Source: Heterobasidion occidentale
Taxonomy: Eukaryota; Basidiomycota; Agaricomycetes; Russulales; Bondarzewiaceae
Reading direction: 5' to 3'
Assembly: GCA_039111635.1 (NCBI GenBank)
Contig: JBCAQO010000004.1
Location: 496,001 to 560,000, forward strand
Length of the DNA stretch: 64,000 nucleotides
Under the pieces are notes generated by a model that searched no databases, was not told the DNA's origin, and saw nothing but the letters and a program-made list of their open reading frames with translations. The position numbers and the translations under genes are program-made. Below are positions 1 to 11,001 of the stretch, in pieces. Numbering within the stretch: position 1 is the first letter of the stretch; each line of letters begins with the position of its first letter.

Positions 1-374
1 CACACGTCGTGTGGGTGAACTGGGCCATGGTGAAAAGATATAATCTCTTCTCCGAAAGGAGACAATTTGCAGGATTGTGGTATATATACAAGAAATAAAT
101 AAAACATGATCTAACTACAGGAGGAGGTACCTAGAAAGTAGCTATGAGCGGGATCCCGTATATATGTGAAACAACTCTCTGATAGTACAGAATGGGGGTA
201 GAAGGAGGTCACAACCTCGCACATGGCGTGTATGACGGGGTGCTACAGAAAGTGGTCGGAGAGTGTCGCTGTGTCTCCGCAGATATGACCCCTCCAAATC
301 GGACTCGGCGTCGACATAATGGAAAGGTTGTACGCACTTTGTGAATCAGACCAATCCCTCGCTATTAACCCACC

Positions 375-569
375 TCAGACCAGTCTAGCTGCTCCCGCAT
401 GACGCCGCGAAATCGTCCACGTCGCGGCGTGGTGATGATGCCGATGCATGAAGTGTGTGTGCGTGTGCGGGTCGTAGTTCTCGTGGCGCTTGAAGTTGTC
501 TAGTACTCGCTCTTGTGCTCTGTTTGGCCAAGGTATGTTGGGAGGGCCGTTTGCGATGTCAAAAGACAT
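375..569 (-). CDS. Possible C-terminal gene fragment, unidentified
   Basis: An open frame on the minus strand runs from a Met at 569 to a stop at 375, about 64 residues, with a histidine-rich stretch near its middle. The composition looks more like protein than chance sequence, but I do not recognise a family. Its 5' side ends next to the large hairpin at 619-723, so it could be the tail of a gene cut by that insertion. It may equally be a chance open frame. Confidence 0.2.
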   Translation of the reverse strand: MSFDIANGPPNIPWPNRAQERVLDNFKRHENYDPHTHTHFMHRHHHHAATWTISRRHAGAARLV

Positions 570-618
570 GATGGGGGCAGGGGTGAGATGGTTTTGAAGG
601 TGTCGCCAGCGAAGCCGG

Positions 619-723
619 CGGCCGCGTGCTGTCTGCGGCAGCTTGGCTCGCCACAACACCCAAATTCACCTTCAGCGAATTTGGGCTGTGGCGAGCCAAG
701 CTGCCGCAGACAGCACGCGGCCG
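619..723. repeat. Near-perfect hairpin with 47-49 bp arms
   Basis: The left arm 619-667 and the right arm 677-723 are reverse complements. The only difference is a small slip (ACAACACCC on the left against ACAGCCC on the right). The loop is nine bases. Such a structure fits a foldback-type miniature element or a recent inverted duplication. No target duplication was obvious beside it. Confidence 0.8.
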
Positions 724-2019
724 TTTCTAAAACCTGAGCATGTTGTGTCGTGGGGCCCTAAGTATCGTGTGCGACGGCATACACCGTGCGCTATTTTCTC
801 GCTATAGAATACTGTGGGGACAGTGATTGTTGAAAGGGAGGGAACGTCAGCCAAGGGGTCGAGGGGAGCGTGGGGTCGAGGGTCGAGCGCGTGAGGGGCA
901 CCGACGGTGATGCAGGACGAGGAAGGGCCATTCAGAAAGGTCGAGGGTGGGATTGTCGATAGTCGAGGGTAAGGAATAAGTGTTAGTGGGATTACGGGGT
1001 GTACATGGGGTCAGGTTATCGAGCATACACGGAGTTTCAGCGGTGGTGAGGAGTGGGCAAAGGCAAGGTAGGCAAGAGGTATATACGCACGGAGAGGGTC
1101 CAAAGAAAGGAGCGCGCGTGGGGTCGTGGAGACAAGCTTGCATGAGGTCGAGCCCGCAAACATCTACAATCAAAAGGGTTGAGGCAACGGGGGTGAATGG
1201 CGGCTAGGCATGCGCTCGAGGGGACGAGCAATGTGCGGCGTCTGGGCAGTGATGCAGGAAGAGGACGGATGTGCCGGCACTGAGCGGCGGCCATACGTGG
1301 GATCAAGAGGGTGTCTGCAGATGTTGATTATGGGCTTGGGCGCATGCGTAAGCTTGAGGGCGGAATTGACATCGAGTTCGAGCGCACTAGGTGGCGGGCG
1401 TGTGGGCGTGTGTGGGGTCAAGGCGCAGGGCAAGGGGGCGGTTGACGAAGAAGGAGCGCGCAGAAAGCATGAGAGCAAGAGGGGCATGTGTGCGGCGAGA
1501 AACTGGTACGATGAGGAACAACAGCTCACCTTCGGATCTCTTGGCCTGAACGGTGGGCTTGCATACATGATCGATGTCCTCGTCGTCTGTGCCCGTGTTT
1601 TGTCCTAGCTCGTTTGTCTGCCACCGCCGGTCCTCTGCAAACCGGTCTTCTCCCTCCTCGCTGATGCGCTCAGCTCCAAGGGAAATGATGCTTCAAGAGG
1701 GGAAGTCAGAAGATAGGAGCTATGCCTCCGTTGTCGGCCATCGTCGTATCAGAGTTGGTAGGCGAGGTCGACTAGAAAATAGACATAGTGAAGCAGTGAG
1801 TTCATCGCATGTGACCATTGTCCCAGACGTTTACTATATATATTTCGCTCCTTTTTTCCGTTCTCGCGGAACTCGGTCTGCCTCTATCGATGATAGCGCT
1901 CCTTCTTCTGGATATCTCTTGCTTATAAAATGATGCATGCTATGGCACTTCCATTCTTTCACCTGCCATCGCAGTTTGGAGCGGTATGGCGGCGGCGGCG
2001 GCGGTGTTATCAAGCTGAA
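724..2019. other. No gene recognised; G-rich irregular repeats
   Basis: No reading frame here has a convincing splice pattern or recognisable protein motif. From about 850 to 980 the plus strand repeats variants of GGTCGAGGG. A GGC run lies at about 1988-2004. The long open frames on both strands near 1200-1600 look like a by-product of GC-rich sequence. Confidence 0.4.
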
Positions 2020-2225
2020 AACACCGTCAAATAGTGAACTGTCACCGCTATTTCTCAGACAGTCGACCCGCAGACAGCACTCGCCGACAATTTGGAAACC
2101 TTCCGATCCAAGATGGCTCAGGTGGGAGTTCTTTGGGGCAAGGTTGTCCTCCCGCCTTCTTTCGAACGCTATGTCGCGCCGCTTGTTGGACGTGAGGATG
2201 ATGATGCGACCTGATTGAAAGCCTC
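2020..2225 (-). pseudogene. Fragment of the 3' end of an MFS transporter gene
   Basis: The minus strand reads like the last cytoplasmic segment of the MFS transporter at 22179-24747. Both have an NKRRD motif, then a charged RRE stretch and KNSHL, in the same order. Nucleotide similarity continues past the coding end (compare 22150-22400). Only this tail is present: no upstream exons or membrane helices precede it, because the sequence changes at about 2230 into the upstream region of the cysteine-rich gene at 2573. It is therefore a displaced, truncated copy. Confidence 0.7.
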
Positions 2226-2502
2226 GAAACTTTCAAGGCATGTCCTCCTGCCATTTCTCCGCGTGGACATTTTCGCTTCACAGTGCATCATTGCAACTGT
2301 CGACCGTCAGTACCAGGCAGTGCGCTCGATCTCTCTTCCAAACTGTCCCGAACGTCTCGGTACGCGAATTGACCGGTTTATGTGCGCATTTGCAGTGTTC
2401 CTTTGGCGGTACTTTCAAACTCCCTAAGAATGACTTGCGTCTTTCGCTTGTCATATGTCAGCTATCCACCTTCTCCTTCATCCAGTAGCAAAAAACCGCC
2501 AC

Positions 2503-2509
2503 TTATAAG
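2503..2509 (+). promoter_or_regulatory. TATA-like box of the cysteine-rich gene at 2573
   Basis: TTATAAG lies about 65-70 bases before the start codon. The same spacing (55-75 bases) is seen before the other family members except the one at 3842-4421. Confidence 0.5.
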
Positions 2510-2572
2510 TCCCTCTCTTCAAGTCGAAGGGCAAGGCGTTGACCAACTCTCCTGAAGAAATAGCTCGCCACG

Positions 2573-3277
2573 ATGAAATATCTCGTCGGCTTGTTGCTTG
2601 CATCCTGCTCGTTGCTTCTCATTCACGCAGATGCACCTCAGTGTCCTGCAGGGTCCGAACTGCGTACAGACATGAATGGAGAGCCGGTGTGTGTCTCCAT
2701 GGATGTTGTGTGCCCGACCAACACCTTGCCCTACTACGACCGGGTAGGCTAATGTATCACCCATCTCTGTGTGGGAACAAGATACTAAATCCTTGCTTAC
2801 AGGCAGCAATGCGTATGCGCTGCTGTGCGACAAACGGTCTGACCATTCTAGACCAGAACACGAAAGAAGGCGTTGTATGTCTATTTTCTATATGTCTTCG
2901 TACGCATAGCTAATCATGCGACCTGGTTTACTCAGTGCTGCCAAAGCGGAACATCGTATCAGACCGACGGGAGAGGAGGCGCGTGTTGTCCTCAGGGTCA
3001 GATCTTTAAGGATGGAAGATGCGCGGTCCCCGCCCCGACTTGCCCGTCCGGCACCTTCTATTCAGCGGATAGCACTGGGGGAGGCTGCTGCCCTACTGGA
3101 CAGGTCTTCAAGGCAGGATGGTGCTACATCCCTCCCCCGACCTGTCCTAGTGGCCACTACTATTCCGTGGACAACACAGGTGGCGGGTGTTGTCCTAACG
3201 GATTTACATATCAAATGGGTTGGTGCCGCCCGCCGCCAGGTCCTCCATGTCGTCCCCCTCGTCCTTGCTATCGATAG
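2573..3277 (+). CDS. Small secreted cysteine-rich protein, three CCP modules (family member 1)
   Basis: Three exons, 2573-2743, 2803-2874 and 2936-3277, encode about 194 residues. The start gives a clear signal peptide (MKYLVGLLLASCSLLLIHADA, cut near residue 20). Exon 1 then has a CPAG...C...C segment. Exon 2 is 24 codons with an RCC motif and a LD-Q motif. Exon 3 holds three tandem modules of about 31 residues, each with CPSG/CQSG, Y, GG-CCP-G and G-C, followed by a Pro/Cys-rich tail. Introns are 59 and 61 bases with GT-AG ends. No catalytic motif is visible. A cell-wall or extracellular role is an inference from the signal peptide and the many cysteine pairs. This is the first of seven related genes in the window and reads intact. 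Confidence 0.8.
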
Positions 3278-3841
3278 AGCACCAACACGTGCCGGAGTTA
3301 CACATCATTCGTAGACACCCGGCTGCTCTTGATACCCGTTGATTTCTCTGTCGTTATTTCCCTGTTGAACTCGCTTCGGCAACCCGACTTTGGTGTTGCA
3401 TTTATAATATCAAATTCACAATATTGAATATAAATCTGCCGCTTGGGTATCATACCTGCATGCATGCTCATAGAGAAAGACATCTCACTCTCGGCTAACT
3501 TTCATGCCAGTGTTTCTCAGCAGGCGAATCAACTTATGTATACGACGAGAGAATGCTCACGCATAAGTGGATGGTGCAAGACGGGTTCATGCGACATCCA
3601 GACATAAATCGAGGGCCTTAAAGCTGTGACTCCACCTGACAAACTCTTTCAAGAGTGCATACATGCACTTCATCTCATTTCGAAATCGCCAGAACCACTA
3701 AAAGTACGGGCATGAGAGAAACTCCGATATGCGCATACAAATTTGCCAGGCCCGGCTACGACGATGCAATCAGTTCCTAACCTATATCTCGTCCAAGTGC
3801 ATGTCTTTGTCAGCTATTAGTTGGTGAGACTTGATCACCAT

Positions 3842-4421
3842 TCACAGAAAGGCCATGCACTCACAAGCAGAGGGTAAAATATCATCGATGTTCCTACAAT
3901 TCCGGTTCATCATGACTTGACCGGGTAGGCAAAAGCCGCCTGGGCCTTGTACGAGATCACCACACCACCGCAACCCTTCCTTTTCACACTATAGGATCCC
4001 AATTCAGGTTTAATTAGAGCGCTCATACAGCCACGGTGAGAAACTTACCAGACCCATGTTCGACTCGGCGTCGAACCAGGTGACCTTTGCCGGAGAGCTG
4101 CAACAGAACCGCTGCCCTGTCACCTGTGATTAACTCTCCGTTAAAAGTTATTGAGGGAGTAAATAGAGGGAGGAGGCTGACGGGGTCGCGCAGCTGAGGA
4201 CCTTCGATGCAACCAAGATCGAGGAGCCTGCGTGCACATACCATCCCTTCGAGGGTAAACTCAACGGCCCAATAGTCGACTGGGAGCCCTTCTGCTCGTG
4301 CTAGATCTTCACATGAAGGGGCACCGGAATCATTCGAGGGGACTTTGATGGTCTGACAGTCTGCAGTGATCATGCCAAAGATGCAAGGAAGGAGTGAGAC
4401 CAAGACAGATACAAAGTGCAT
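3842..4421 (-). CDS. Small secreted cysteine-rich protein, divergent (family member 2)
   Basis: I read three exons on the minus strand: 4242-4421, 4049-4123 and 3842-3988, giving about 133 residues. The start at 4421 gives a signal peptide (MHFVSVLVSLLPCIFGMITA); a longer upstream frame from 4484 lacks one. Exon 2 is exactly 25 codons, in phase 0 at both ends, with CC and WFD at the positions where the other members have RCC and FD, which places this gene in the family although its sequence is far diverged. Exon 3 keeps GGFC-PGQV-NC in place of GGCCP-GQV-G-C. A weak resemblance to LysM spacing in exon 1 was considered but is not convincing. A splice variant using GTGAGT near 3861 could change the last residues. 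It lies opposite in strand to its neighbours and has no clear TATA box. Confidence 0.6.
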
Positions 4422-5370
4422 ATTCAAAATCGGTAAGTGTTGAAGGTTGAGAAGAGGAGAGTTGCAGCGACTTGAAGAATGCATTCGATCTCTATCTATG
4501 ACTGATCAATTAAAACATGAACTTAGAGCATGTGAAGCTGTCGTACATGGCACCTTAAGGCGGATGTTCAGAGAGGGATTCGAAGGCATAGCGCACCATT
4601 CCATCAGTCAAATGGACTGTCCTCTGCCAGACCTTTTTGCCCCTTCCTTTCCTGAAGGTACACTCTATCGCCGAAGAGTTGTTGCTGCCGTACATTTTAG
4701 CATTGAAAGACGACCAGCGTGATTGAGAACCGGTCCCCGTTGGGCCAGAGTTCAATGCGGAGTTACATAAGTCCCTCTCCGATCGTGCACACCAAGCCGA
4801 CACTGGTCAGTATGAGTTCAGTATGGCGCTAGCTGGCGTTAGCTCATTCTCCGTCATTGCAATCCAAATCCCACAGACCCTCACTCACTAGACGCGTCAG
4901 CCTTGCGTCGAAGGAGGACTGAAAGATAGAACCGGCTGCCTGCGAAGTCATAGGTATGTATAAGCAGGCGTTGCTCAAATCCCGGCAATGCTTGCTGTCC
5001 GAGAGTCGAGACTCGCGTCCAACATGGTTCAGTGGCTCGAGAAGGTGTGTGATGTCGCTCACCAGGAGCTTGGCATTCCTAAAGTGACCTCTCCCACAAA
5101 GCGGACTTCGGAAAAAAGTTTATGTCCTGTGAGCGAGTGAGGTATAGATGGAAGGGTGTCTCCATCGGCACTTGGAGAAAATCCTCAACAATGCGATGAC
5201 AGGAAGAGACACACCATTTAGTGGACGCAGATTGACATCTATCCCGGTCACAGGTATTCAGTTCCATATGATACACGTACTCGCGGTTGATCTTGTGAGC
5301 TACATATAATAACTTTGCGAACAGCTTAATCTCGGGGACGCAAGACTGCCCACTCAAACCTTGAGCAAAG

Positions 5371-5883
5371 ATGAAAGATTATCTGCTCGCCTTCGTCACC
5401 TTCGTCGTCCTCTTACTCCCCGGAGCATCCGCACATTTTTGCGCCCCTATTCCTAAGCCACGCCTTGTCCCTTTTTACAAGCCTATGTTCAGGCCTACTT
5501 CTTGTGTTCGTCCTCAGCCGAACCCCTGGGGTAACCCGTGGATAAGACCTCAGCCCCGCCCGAGCTGTGGTGGTGGAAGCCCGTTCTTGGATGTGTTAGT
5601 ACGTATAAATCTTTCTACCCTTCTCACTACACCGTTAAACTTGATGCTTGCAGGGATGTAAGGCTTATATCTGCTGCGCCGCTGGGAACAACCTTGTTAT
5701 ATTTGATCAGAACAGCAGGGCAGGGGTTGTAAGTAGGCCTTTTTTCTCTTCGGATGTAATTAAATAATGTCGTCGTGTGCCCCCTAGTGCTGCCCTGCAG
5801 GGCAGATCTACCAGAGTGGCAAGTGTCAGTGGCCGGGGACGCCTGCAATTCCTCCAATTGCAGGTCTCCCTCCGAGCCAATAG
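5371..5883 (+). CDS. Small secreted cysteine-rich protein, Pro-rich, one CCP module (family member 3)
   Basis: Exons 5371-5598, 5654-5728 and 5788-5883 encode about 132 residues. The start gives a signal peptide ending near ASA (residue 21). The rest of exon 1 is Pro/Arg-rich with few cysteines, unlike the C-rich first exon of its relatives. Exon 2 is again 25 codons, with ICC and IFDQ at the conserved positions. Exon 3 has one short CCPAGQIY-GKC module and ends soon after. The first intron may begin at GTACGT (5599) or at GTGTTA (5593); both keep the frame. A TATA-like TATAATAA lies about 60 bases upstream. It reads intact and is the shortest plus-strand member. Confidence 0.75.
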
Positions 5884-7003
5884 AGGCATGATGGAAAGAC
5901 AGCCAATTTCAATGCTAGGGAATATGAGCTAGGGTAGCGTCGTCAGGGTCTCTGCTATTCCTGTCTTTATTTTGCGAATCTTCTATGCACTAAATTTTTC
6001 CCGAACATTATTTCGATTATTCTTGAACACAACTTGTACCTGATTCTTAAAAATTTTGCGCCCATATTTATTCGTCTGTGTGCAACCAGCGTGGCGCAAT
6101 TGCGCGGAGAACCTCAAGCCAGTGTTTGCCAGATGCAACTTTAGCGCTTTAGGGCTGGTCAGTGGTTGTACCTCCAAGCCTCGTAGCGCTTGACTTGACA
6201 CATGCCCGTGGACATCATACTCGAACATTGCAGCATAACTTTCTCAATAACCACTGTAGTCTCGCAATTATAACATGCTCAGTTCTAGAGCGAGTATGGA
6301 GCAAGTATTGTCATAGAACATCATGACGGAGACTGTAAGGTTCTTCTTCGCCTCGATCTCTGACCAGGCGAGTCCTACAAAAATCCTCTGGTGACTGACA
6401 CTGATCTTGAGCAACGTACTGGGTGTTAAACACAAAAATTAGAGCCACGATAGGGTGCAATATGGTTTTTTTTGACGTGTCTTCGTCATATTCACCAATA
6501 TGGTTCGGCTCGAGCTGTCTCTCTGTGTCACTTCAAAGGCGACTTCGACGTTCATTTCTCATGTCAAATCCTCCTCACGGAGTGTGGTGACTGCTAAGAA
6601 TTGAATCATGTCAGGGAATATGTAAAAAAATTCACGCAGGAATGTTACACGCCACTCCCTCATACTTTTTCTTCCAATAACGGTCTATTATACATCGGAC
6701 AGGTATTTGATGAATTTTATTTGCTCCAGAACGACGACTCTCGTGCTGACACCATCCAGGAATCATCCATCACTCGTGGACTTCATGGAACCTGCGACGT
6801 TTCATCCTCATGTTCGCAGCTCGCCGATCTATGATCACCACCGAAGATGTCCACTGTCCTTGCGTCCCCCCTTTTTGAACGTCACTACATTCGATCTACA
6901 CCCCACTATTCATCTGCTTTTTCTAGCTATAAAGCCCCTTAGCAATGATCCAGCTTGAACAGTCATCGCTATCCTGGACCATCTGTTCACGTCAAGTCTT
7001 ATC
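5884..7003. other. Intergenic, no gene recognised
   Basis: I see no spliced gene between 5884 and the next member at 7004. The last 80 bases include TATAAA (6929-6934), about 70 bases before that start, and probably form its core promoter. Confidence 0.4.
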
Positions 7004-7684
7004 ATGAGAGTCCCCATCGTCTTTCTCCCATTCTTTCTCCCTTTACTTCTCGTCTACGGACAAGATGACTCTATCTGCCCTCCGGGATATGAGTTACAGA
7101 AAGATCAGTATGGAGACGACCAGTGTGTTCTAACAGATTTGCGATGCCCTGGGGGGGACGGCCGCAATTTTTTTGACAAGGTACGGATCTTGCAACTGTG
7201 AGACTCGGTCCTAAATAATATCATGTTATGGCGTGCAGGAAGTAAAGAGGATGCGTTGTTGTCCTGTAGATGGAAGCATTAAAATTTTCGACCAGAAAAC
7301 ATTGGAGGGGCTGGTTAGAACATATTTGTCTCGATTCTGATAGGTTGCTGACCCGTTTCCGTTCTCTTCCACCAGTGCTGCCCAGCCGGGTACTTATACA
7401 AGAAAGACTCCGAGACAGGAATTGAGGGCTGTTGTCCGAATGGTTGGTCTATGCGGAACGGCAACTGTACCATGGCTTGCCCGGATGGAACAATGGAGAC
7501 TCCGGATGGCGGCTGTTGCCCCGAAGGTACAAAGTACACCGATGGGATGTGTCGAGCTGAATGCCCGGAGGGAATGGCGGAGGACGGTGCATGCTATGCG
7601 TGTCCTGCGGGGACTTATAGCGTTGGCACTGGTCATTGTTGCCCGGATGGAACAACGTACGACACTGGCTTGTGCTCTGCATGA
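7004..7684 (+). CDS. Small secreted cysteine-rich protein, several CCP modules (family member 4)
   Basis: Exons 7004-7180, 7239-7313 and 7376-7684 encode about 186 residues. The signal peptide ends near residue 20 (LLLVYGQ). Exon 1 carries CPPGYEL...DQ-G...C...CPGG. Exon 2 is 25 codons with MRCC and IFDQ. Exon 3 contains successive modules with CCPAG-Y, GCCPNG, CPDGT, GGCCPEGTKY, CPAGTY and HCCPDGTTY, each closing on a G-C pair. Both introns have normal GT-AG ends and lie in phase 0. The gene is intact. It shares exon layout with its neighbours but none of the long C-terminal domain found in the members at 9121, 17458 and 19794. Confidence 0.8.
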
Positions 7685-9053
7685 ATGTATATCGCGACTT
7701 CATCTGTGATGCAAAGTTCCTCGTGTTTCAATCATTATAATGACCTACATTGTGCGAAGTGAATTTTGAAATATATCTCCTTGAATGGCAAACCGCGAAC
7801 TTCGTCAGCAGGGCACAAGAGGATTGAGCACGCTGCATCCTTACCAGCCTAATAGTCAGGCGTGCACAAGTTCTTGTAGAAATCCAAAACACACGAGAAA
7901 GCGAGAGTCGAGAATGAAGACTGCTCACATAGATGTACACATCGGCGGAATCAATCGGCGATGTCGGCTCGGGATAGCGAACAAGCAAGCTAGAGACATG
8001 AAGAATATTTCGTGAGCAAAAGATTGTGCAGTAGAAAAGGAAAGCGACGTTCTACACAGAGTTTGAAGGCCGCAGGAGTAAAATCGAATCATCACACTAA
8101 GTCAACGGGCGTGCACTTGTGCCTATTCAAAGGCCCGGCATCCACTGCCCTCGCAGGTGTCAAGGAAGAGATAAATGATCGAGTTGATGAGACCGCGAGC
8201 GTGAGCCATTTGACAAGGATTGAAAGGTTGAAAGGGAAAATGGGCTTGTCATTCGCAAAACTGGACATTAGGAGATAGAATAGATCGTCGACAGTGCGAC
8301 ACGATGGTAGCTAGAACATGCTCGGGGTGATCGCCTAGCGATGAAAGATCAGCATGTCAAATCCAGACAAGTCAAAGAATGGTGAAATTAGATAGACACA
8401 GAAGCGCAGACCGGCCGGAGGTATGCGCTCCAAGCTGTCACAACGCTCTCAGCTCTATGCTGGTGAGGCAAACCCGTTCCGGAAGAACAGAAGCCTCTGG
8501 AAGGCGGTAAAATTCTGTATACACTCTCCTGGAAAAAGCGGGCCCCGGTGTGGCATGCCTTGAGAGCAAAAACACTGGCAGTTTTCGCTTCGCATGCATG
8601 CGGTTGGTCATTTGGAAAGACGAACAATCACCGAATCATTCGATGCCGATTTACTTGACGTCGCTACGGTCTTCCACTCGCCCAGATAGCTTGTCAACTC
8701 GCTTTTTCTGCATATACAGCAGCATCATGATTCCGCGAGGCGCATGGTGATGGATGTACAGCATTCGATGCGAAGAGGCCGTTGGAAGTCTTGACTTTTC
8801 TGACATCGTGGCTGGCTAGGAGTTGAGTGTCGGCGGAGTGGCGGAGTGAGCCTCGCTTTCGGGCCAACCCATGCATTGGCAATTGCTGCCAGGTAGGTGA
8901 AACCCCATGCCAGCGTTCTCATCGGTTTACACGCCGGCGAATTCTATCGCCTTCTGAGGACCCGACGTTCAACTGATGTTGGCACTGCCGCAGTACTGCC
9001 GTGCTCTTCCGTGCACCATGCGCGTCTCATACTCCTGTTTCCCTGGGGGAAGG
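7685..9053. other. Intergenic, no gene recognised
   Basis: No frame here has a signal peptide, the conserved 25-codon exon, or another recognisable motif. Open frames on both strands up to about 90 codons look like chance. Confidence 0.4.
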
Positions 9054-9060
9054 TATATAA
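9054..9060 (+). promoter_or_regulatory. TATA box of the long cysteine-rich gene at 9121
   Basis: TATATAA sits 61-67 bases before the start. The paralogues at 18825 and 21056 have the same TATATAAG-type box at similar distance, and the sequence between box and start shares a CAGTCACTG-like stretch with the 21056 copy. Confidence 0.6.
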
Positions 9061-9120
9061 GCCTAGGTCGCGAATGACAAGCGGAAATCAGTCAGTCACT
9101 GATATCGACACTCCTTTAAC

Positions 9121-10440
9121 ATGAATCCCCATTTCGCATCTCTGTTCTTCCTCGTTCCCTTACTAGCTGCCTTGGTGCATTCCTCCGCCAGCGATGGCTG
9201 CCCGGACGGGTACGAACTTGGTGTAGATGCTTTTGGTGACCCAAAATGCACATCAACCCGGATTCAATGCCCTCTTCCAGGTGAAAGCCGGAGGTATTTT
9301 GACCAAGTGAGAACACTCCGATCACATCGATTCCGCTCATTTGCTCATGCTCATGCCGCGATCTATTCAGACTCTGAACAGGCAGCGGTGCTGCCCTGCT
9401 AAGGATACACTCACTCTGTTCGACAACGACAAGAAGAATGGGATAGTATGGCTGGTATCGTGTTACTGTTTATCAATCTGACCGTACAATATCTTGCCCT
9501 AGTGCTGTCCAGCCGAGACACCTTACCAAAGCGATTCAGTGGTGGTGGGTGCTGCGCCATTGGTCAGGTTTACAGAGGAGGGAGGTGTCAGGAGCTGGCC
9601 TCACCGCCGCCGCCGCCTCCCAGCTGCACTCCCCCGACATGTAAGGGTGAATGCGGCCTCACTCCGGCTTGCGGAGATCATAAATCGATTGGCTTGACCT
9701 ACGGGTTATGCTACGTCATTGCCTTCCCTGATGGCAAGCAATTGGGGCGTAGGTTCCACGATGGAGTATACGTGAAAGACGGCGGCATCCAGTAATCAAA
9801 CCATCGAACCTTGAGGCGCGTTTCCGGCATCGACCTGTATTGAGCAGAGATATCCCCTTCAAAGTCTGCAGAGACCCTTCGAGCTGTTCCGCTGGCCCCG
9901 TTTTGGCCACGAATCAGTTCTACCTCCAGGACCAGCTAGGTGATATCAAGGATGTGGACGGAGTCCCGGGTTATGTTAGTCATTATTTTGTTTTTTGATA
10001 TACATATGACCTCAATCCTTCTTCCCCGTATCTAGGTCGTGCGTTCGAAACTACTCGTCTTAATCTCTCAAATCGCTCATTGAAGATTTTATCAGAGCCA
10101 AGGTGGTCGTGGCGCTCGCCTGAGCTTCACGACACTTAAATCTGAAGCTGGCCAATTCATGGGCACCACTTCCTGCGCGAACGGGGAGTGCGCTGTCCAG
10201 ATCTTCGGTGGGGCCGAGCTCGGAGGCTTTGGTTTGACCGATGGCTGCACGAGCGATGCGACCAGTATCGCATACGTGAGTACTTTCCTTGTATTTATTA
10301 TCATCTCTGAGGCTGACCTCTGGCTATTGGCATAGTGGGACAACCCCAAAGTCGGTTTGAAGACACGGTTCTCCGAAGTCCCGTGCGACGGTAACTATCC
10401 CGTCTGGCGAGCCGCCAAGAACGCTGCAGTGGCTGCATAA
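9121..10440 (+). CDS. Long secreted cysteine-rich protein with extra C-terminal domain, frameshifted (family member 5)
   Basis: Six exons fit: 9121-9306, 9371-9445, 9503-9791, 9848-9974, 10096-10275 and 10336-10440. Exon 1 gives a signal peptide (MNPHFASLFFLVPLLAALVH) and a CPDGYE...CPLPGESRRYFDQ segment. Exon 2 is the 25-codon family exon (RCCP, LFDND). Exon 3 starts CCPAETPYQSD and continues SGGGCCAIGQVY, but these halves lie in different frames: one base is missing near 9536 relative to the paralogues. After a Pro linker comes the unrecognised domain: IGLTYGLCYV, GKQLGRRFHDGVYV, FYLQDQLGDIKDV, CANGECAVQIFGGAELGG and a C-terminal WDNPKVGLKTRFSEVPC. Exons 4-6 are in frame. It is either a recent pseudogene or an assembly error. 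Function unknown; secretion is inferred. Confidence 0.7.
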
Positions 10441-11001
10441 GCGTGCTTGTTTCCTTATCGTGATTGCATGTTTCTCCGCGTCCAGATGTTTCTCAATCTC
10501 TCTTTGGTCCGGTCGCCTCTCATTTGCGCAGCGCGTTCATTTACACTCCCTTCTTTTGTATCCCTTCGTTCCCCTCAAGCTTAGCTCAATCCTGAATTAT
10601 GGCCTCAAGTGCGGCCCCACGTCGTGTCGGACATAATGTTTCAGTTTAGCTTTAGAATGGATGAACGCAAGAGGTTATCCGATTAATAAGATTAGACCGT
10701 GTGTTCTAATTTTGATTATTCGTTGTGGCCGAATCAAGGGCCAGCTTGACCAAAGCCGCCATATCAGCAGCGTAGGCTATCGACGCTAGTTGAATTGAGA
10801 AAAGGGTTGTATCTGCAGAAAGCACGGAGAAACGTGCCCTCGATCCAATATTACGACACCACAGAAATCGAAATGGAGTGTCCATATCCAGCTACTTGAT
10901 ACATACAAAGATCACAGCCCAAGGACCAGGTAAATGAAGCCACGGTGCGGCGTCGGACGTCCAAAAGTACATAACCCCGCATCCACAGCTCGCACTGGCG
11001 T
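10441..11001. other. Convergent intergenic region, nothing recognised
   Basis: This lies between the 3' ends of the cysteine-rich gene (plus) and the SLM1-like gene (minus). I saw no further coding exon in it. Confidence 0.4.

Noticed and set aside
840..990. Repeated GGTCGAGGG as a telomere or rDNA spacer repeat
   Set aside because: Units are irregular and few, and no rRNA sequence or regular telomeric array is present.
1170..1608. Overlapping open frames of 132 codons on both strands
   Set aside because: GC-rich sequence gives long frames by chance; no motif, splice pattern or start context supports either.
3842..4421. LysM domain in the small minus-strand secreted protein
   Set aside because: The spacing of CEDLA and WCGDL recalls LysM, but exon 2 size, phase and the CC/FD residues fit the neighbouring cysteine-rich family better.
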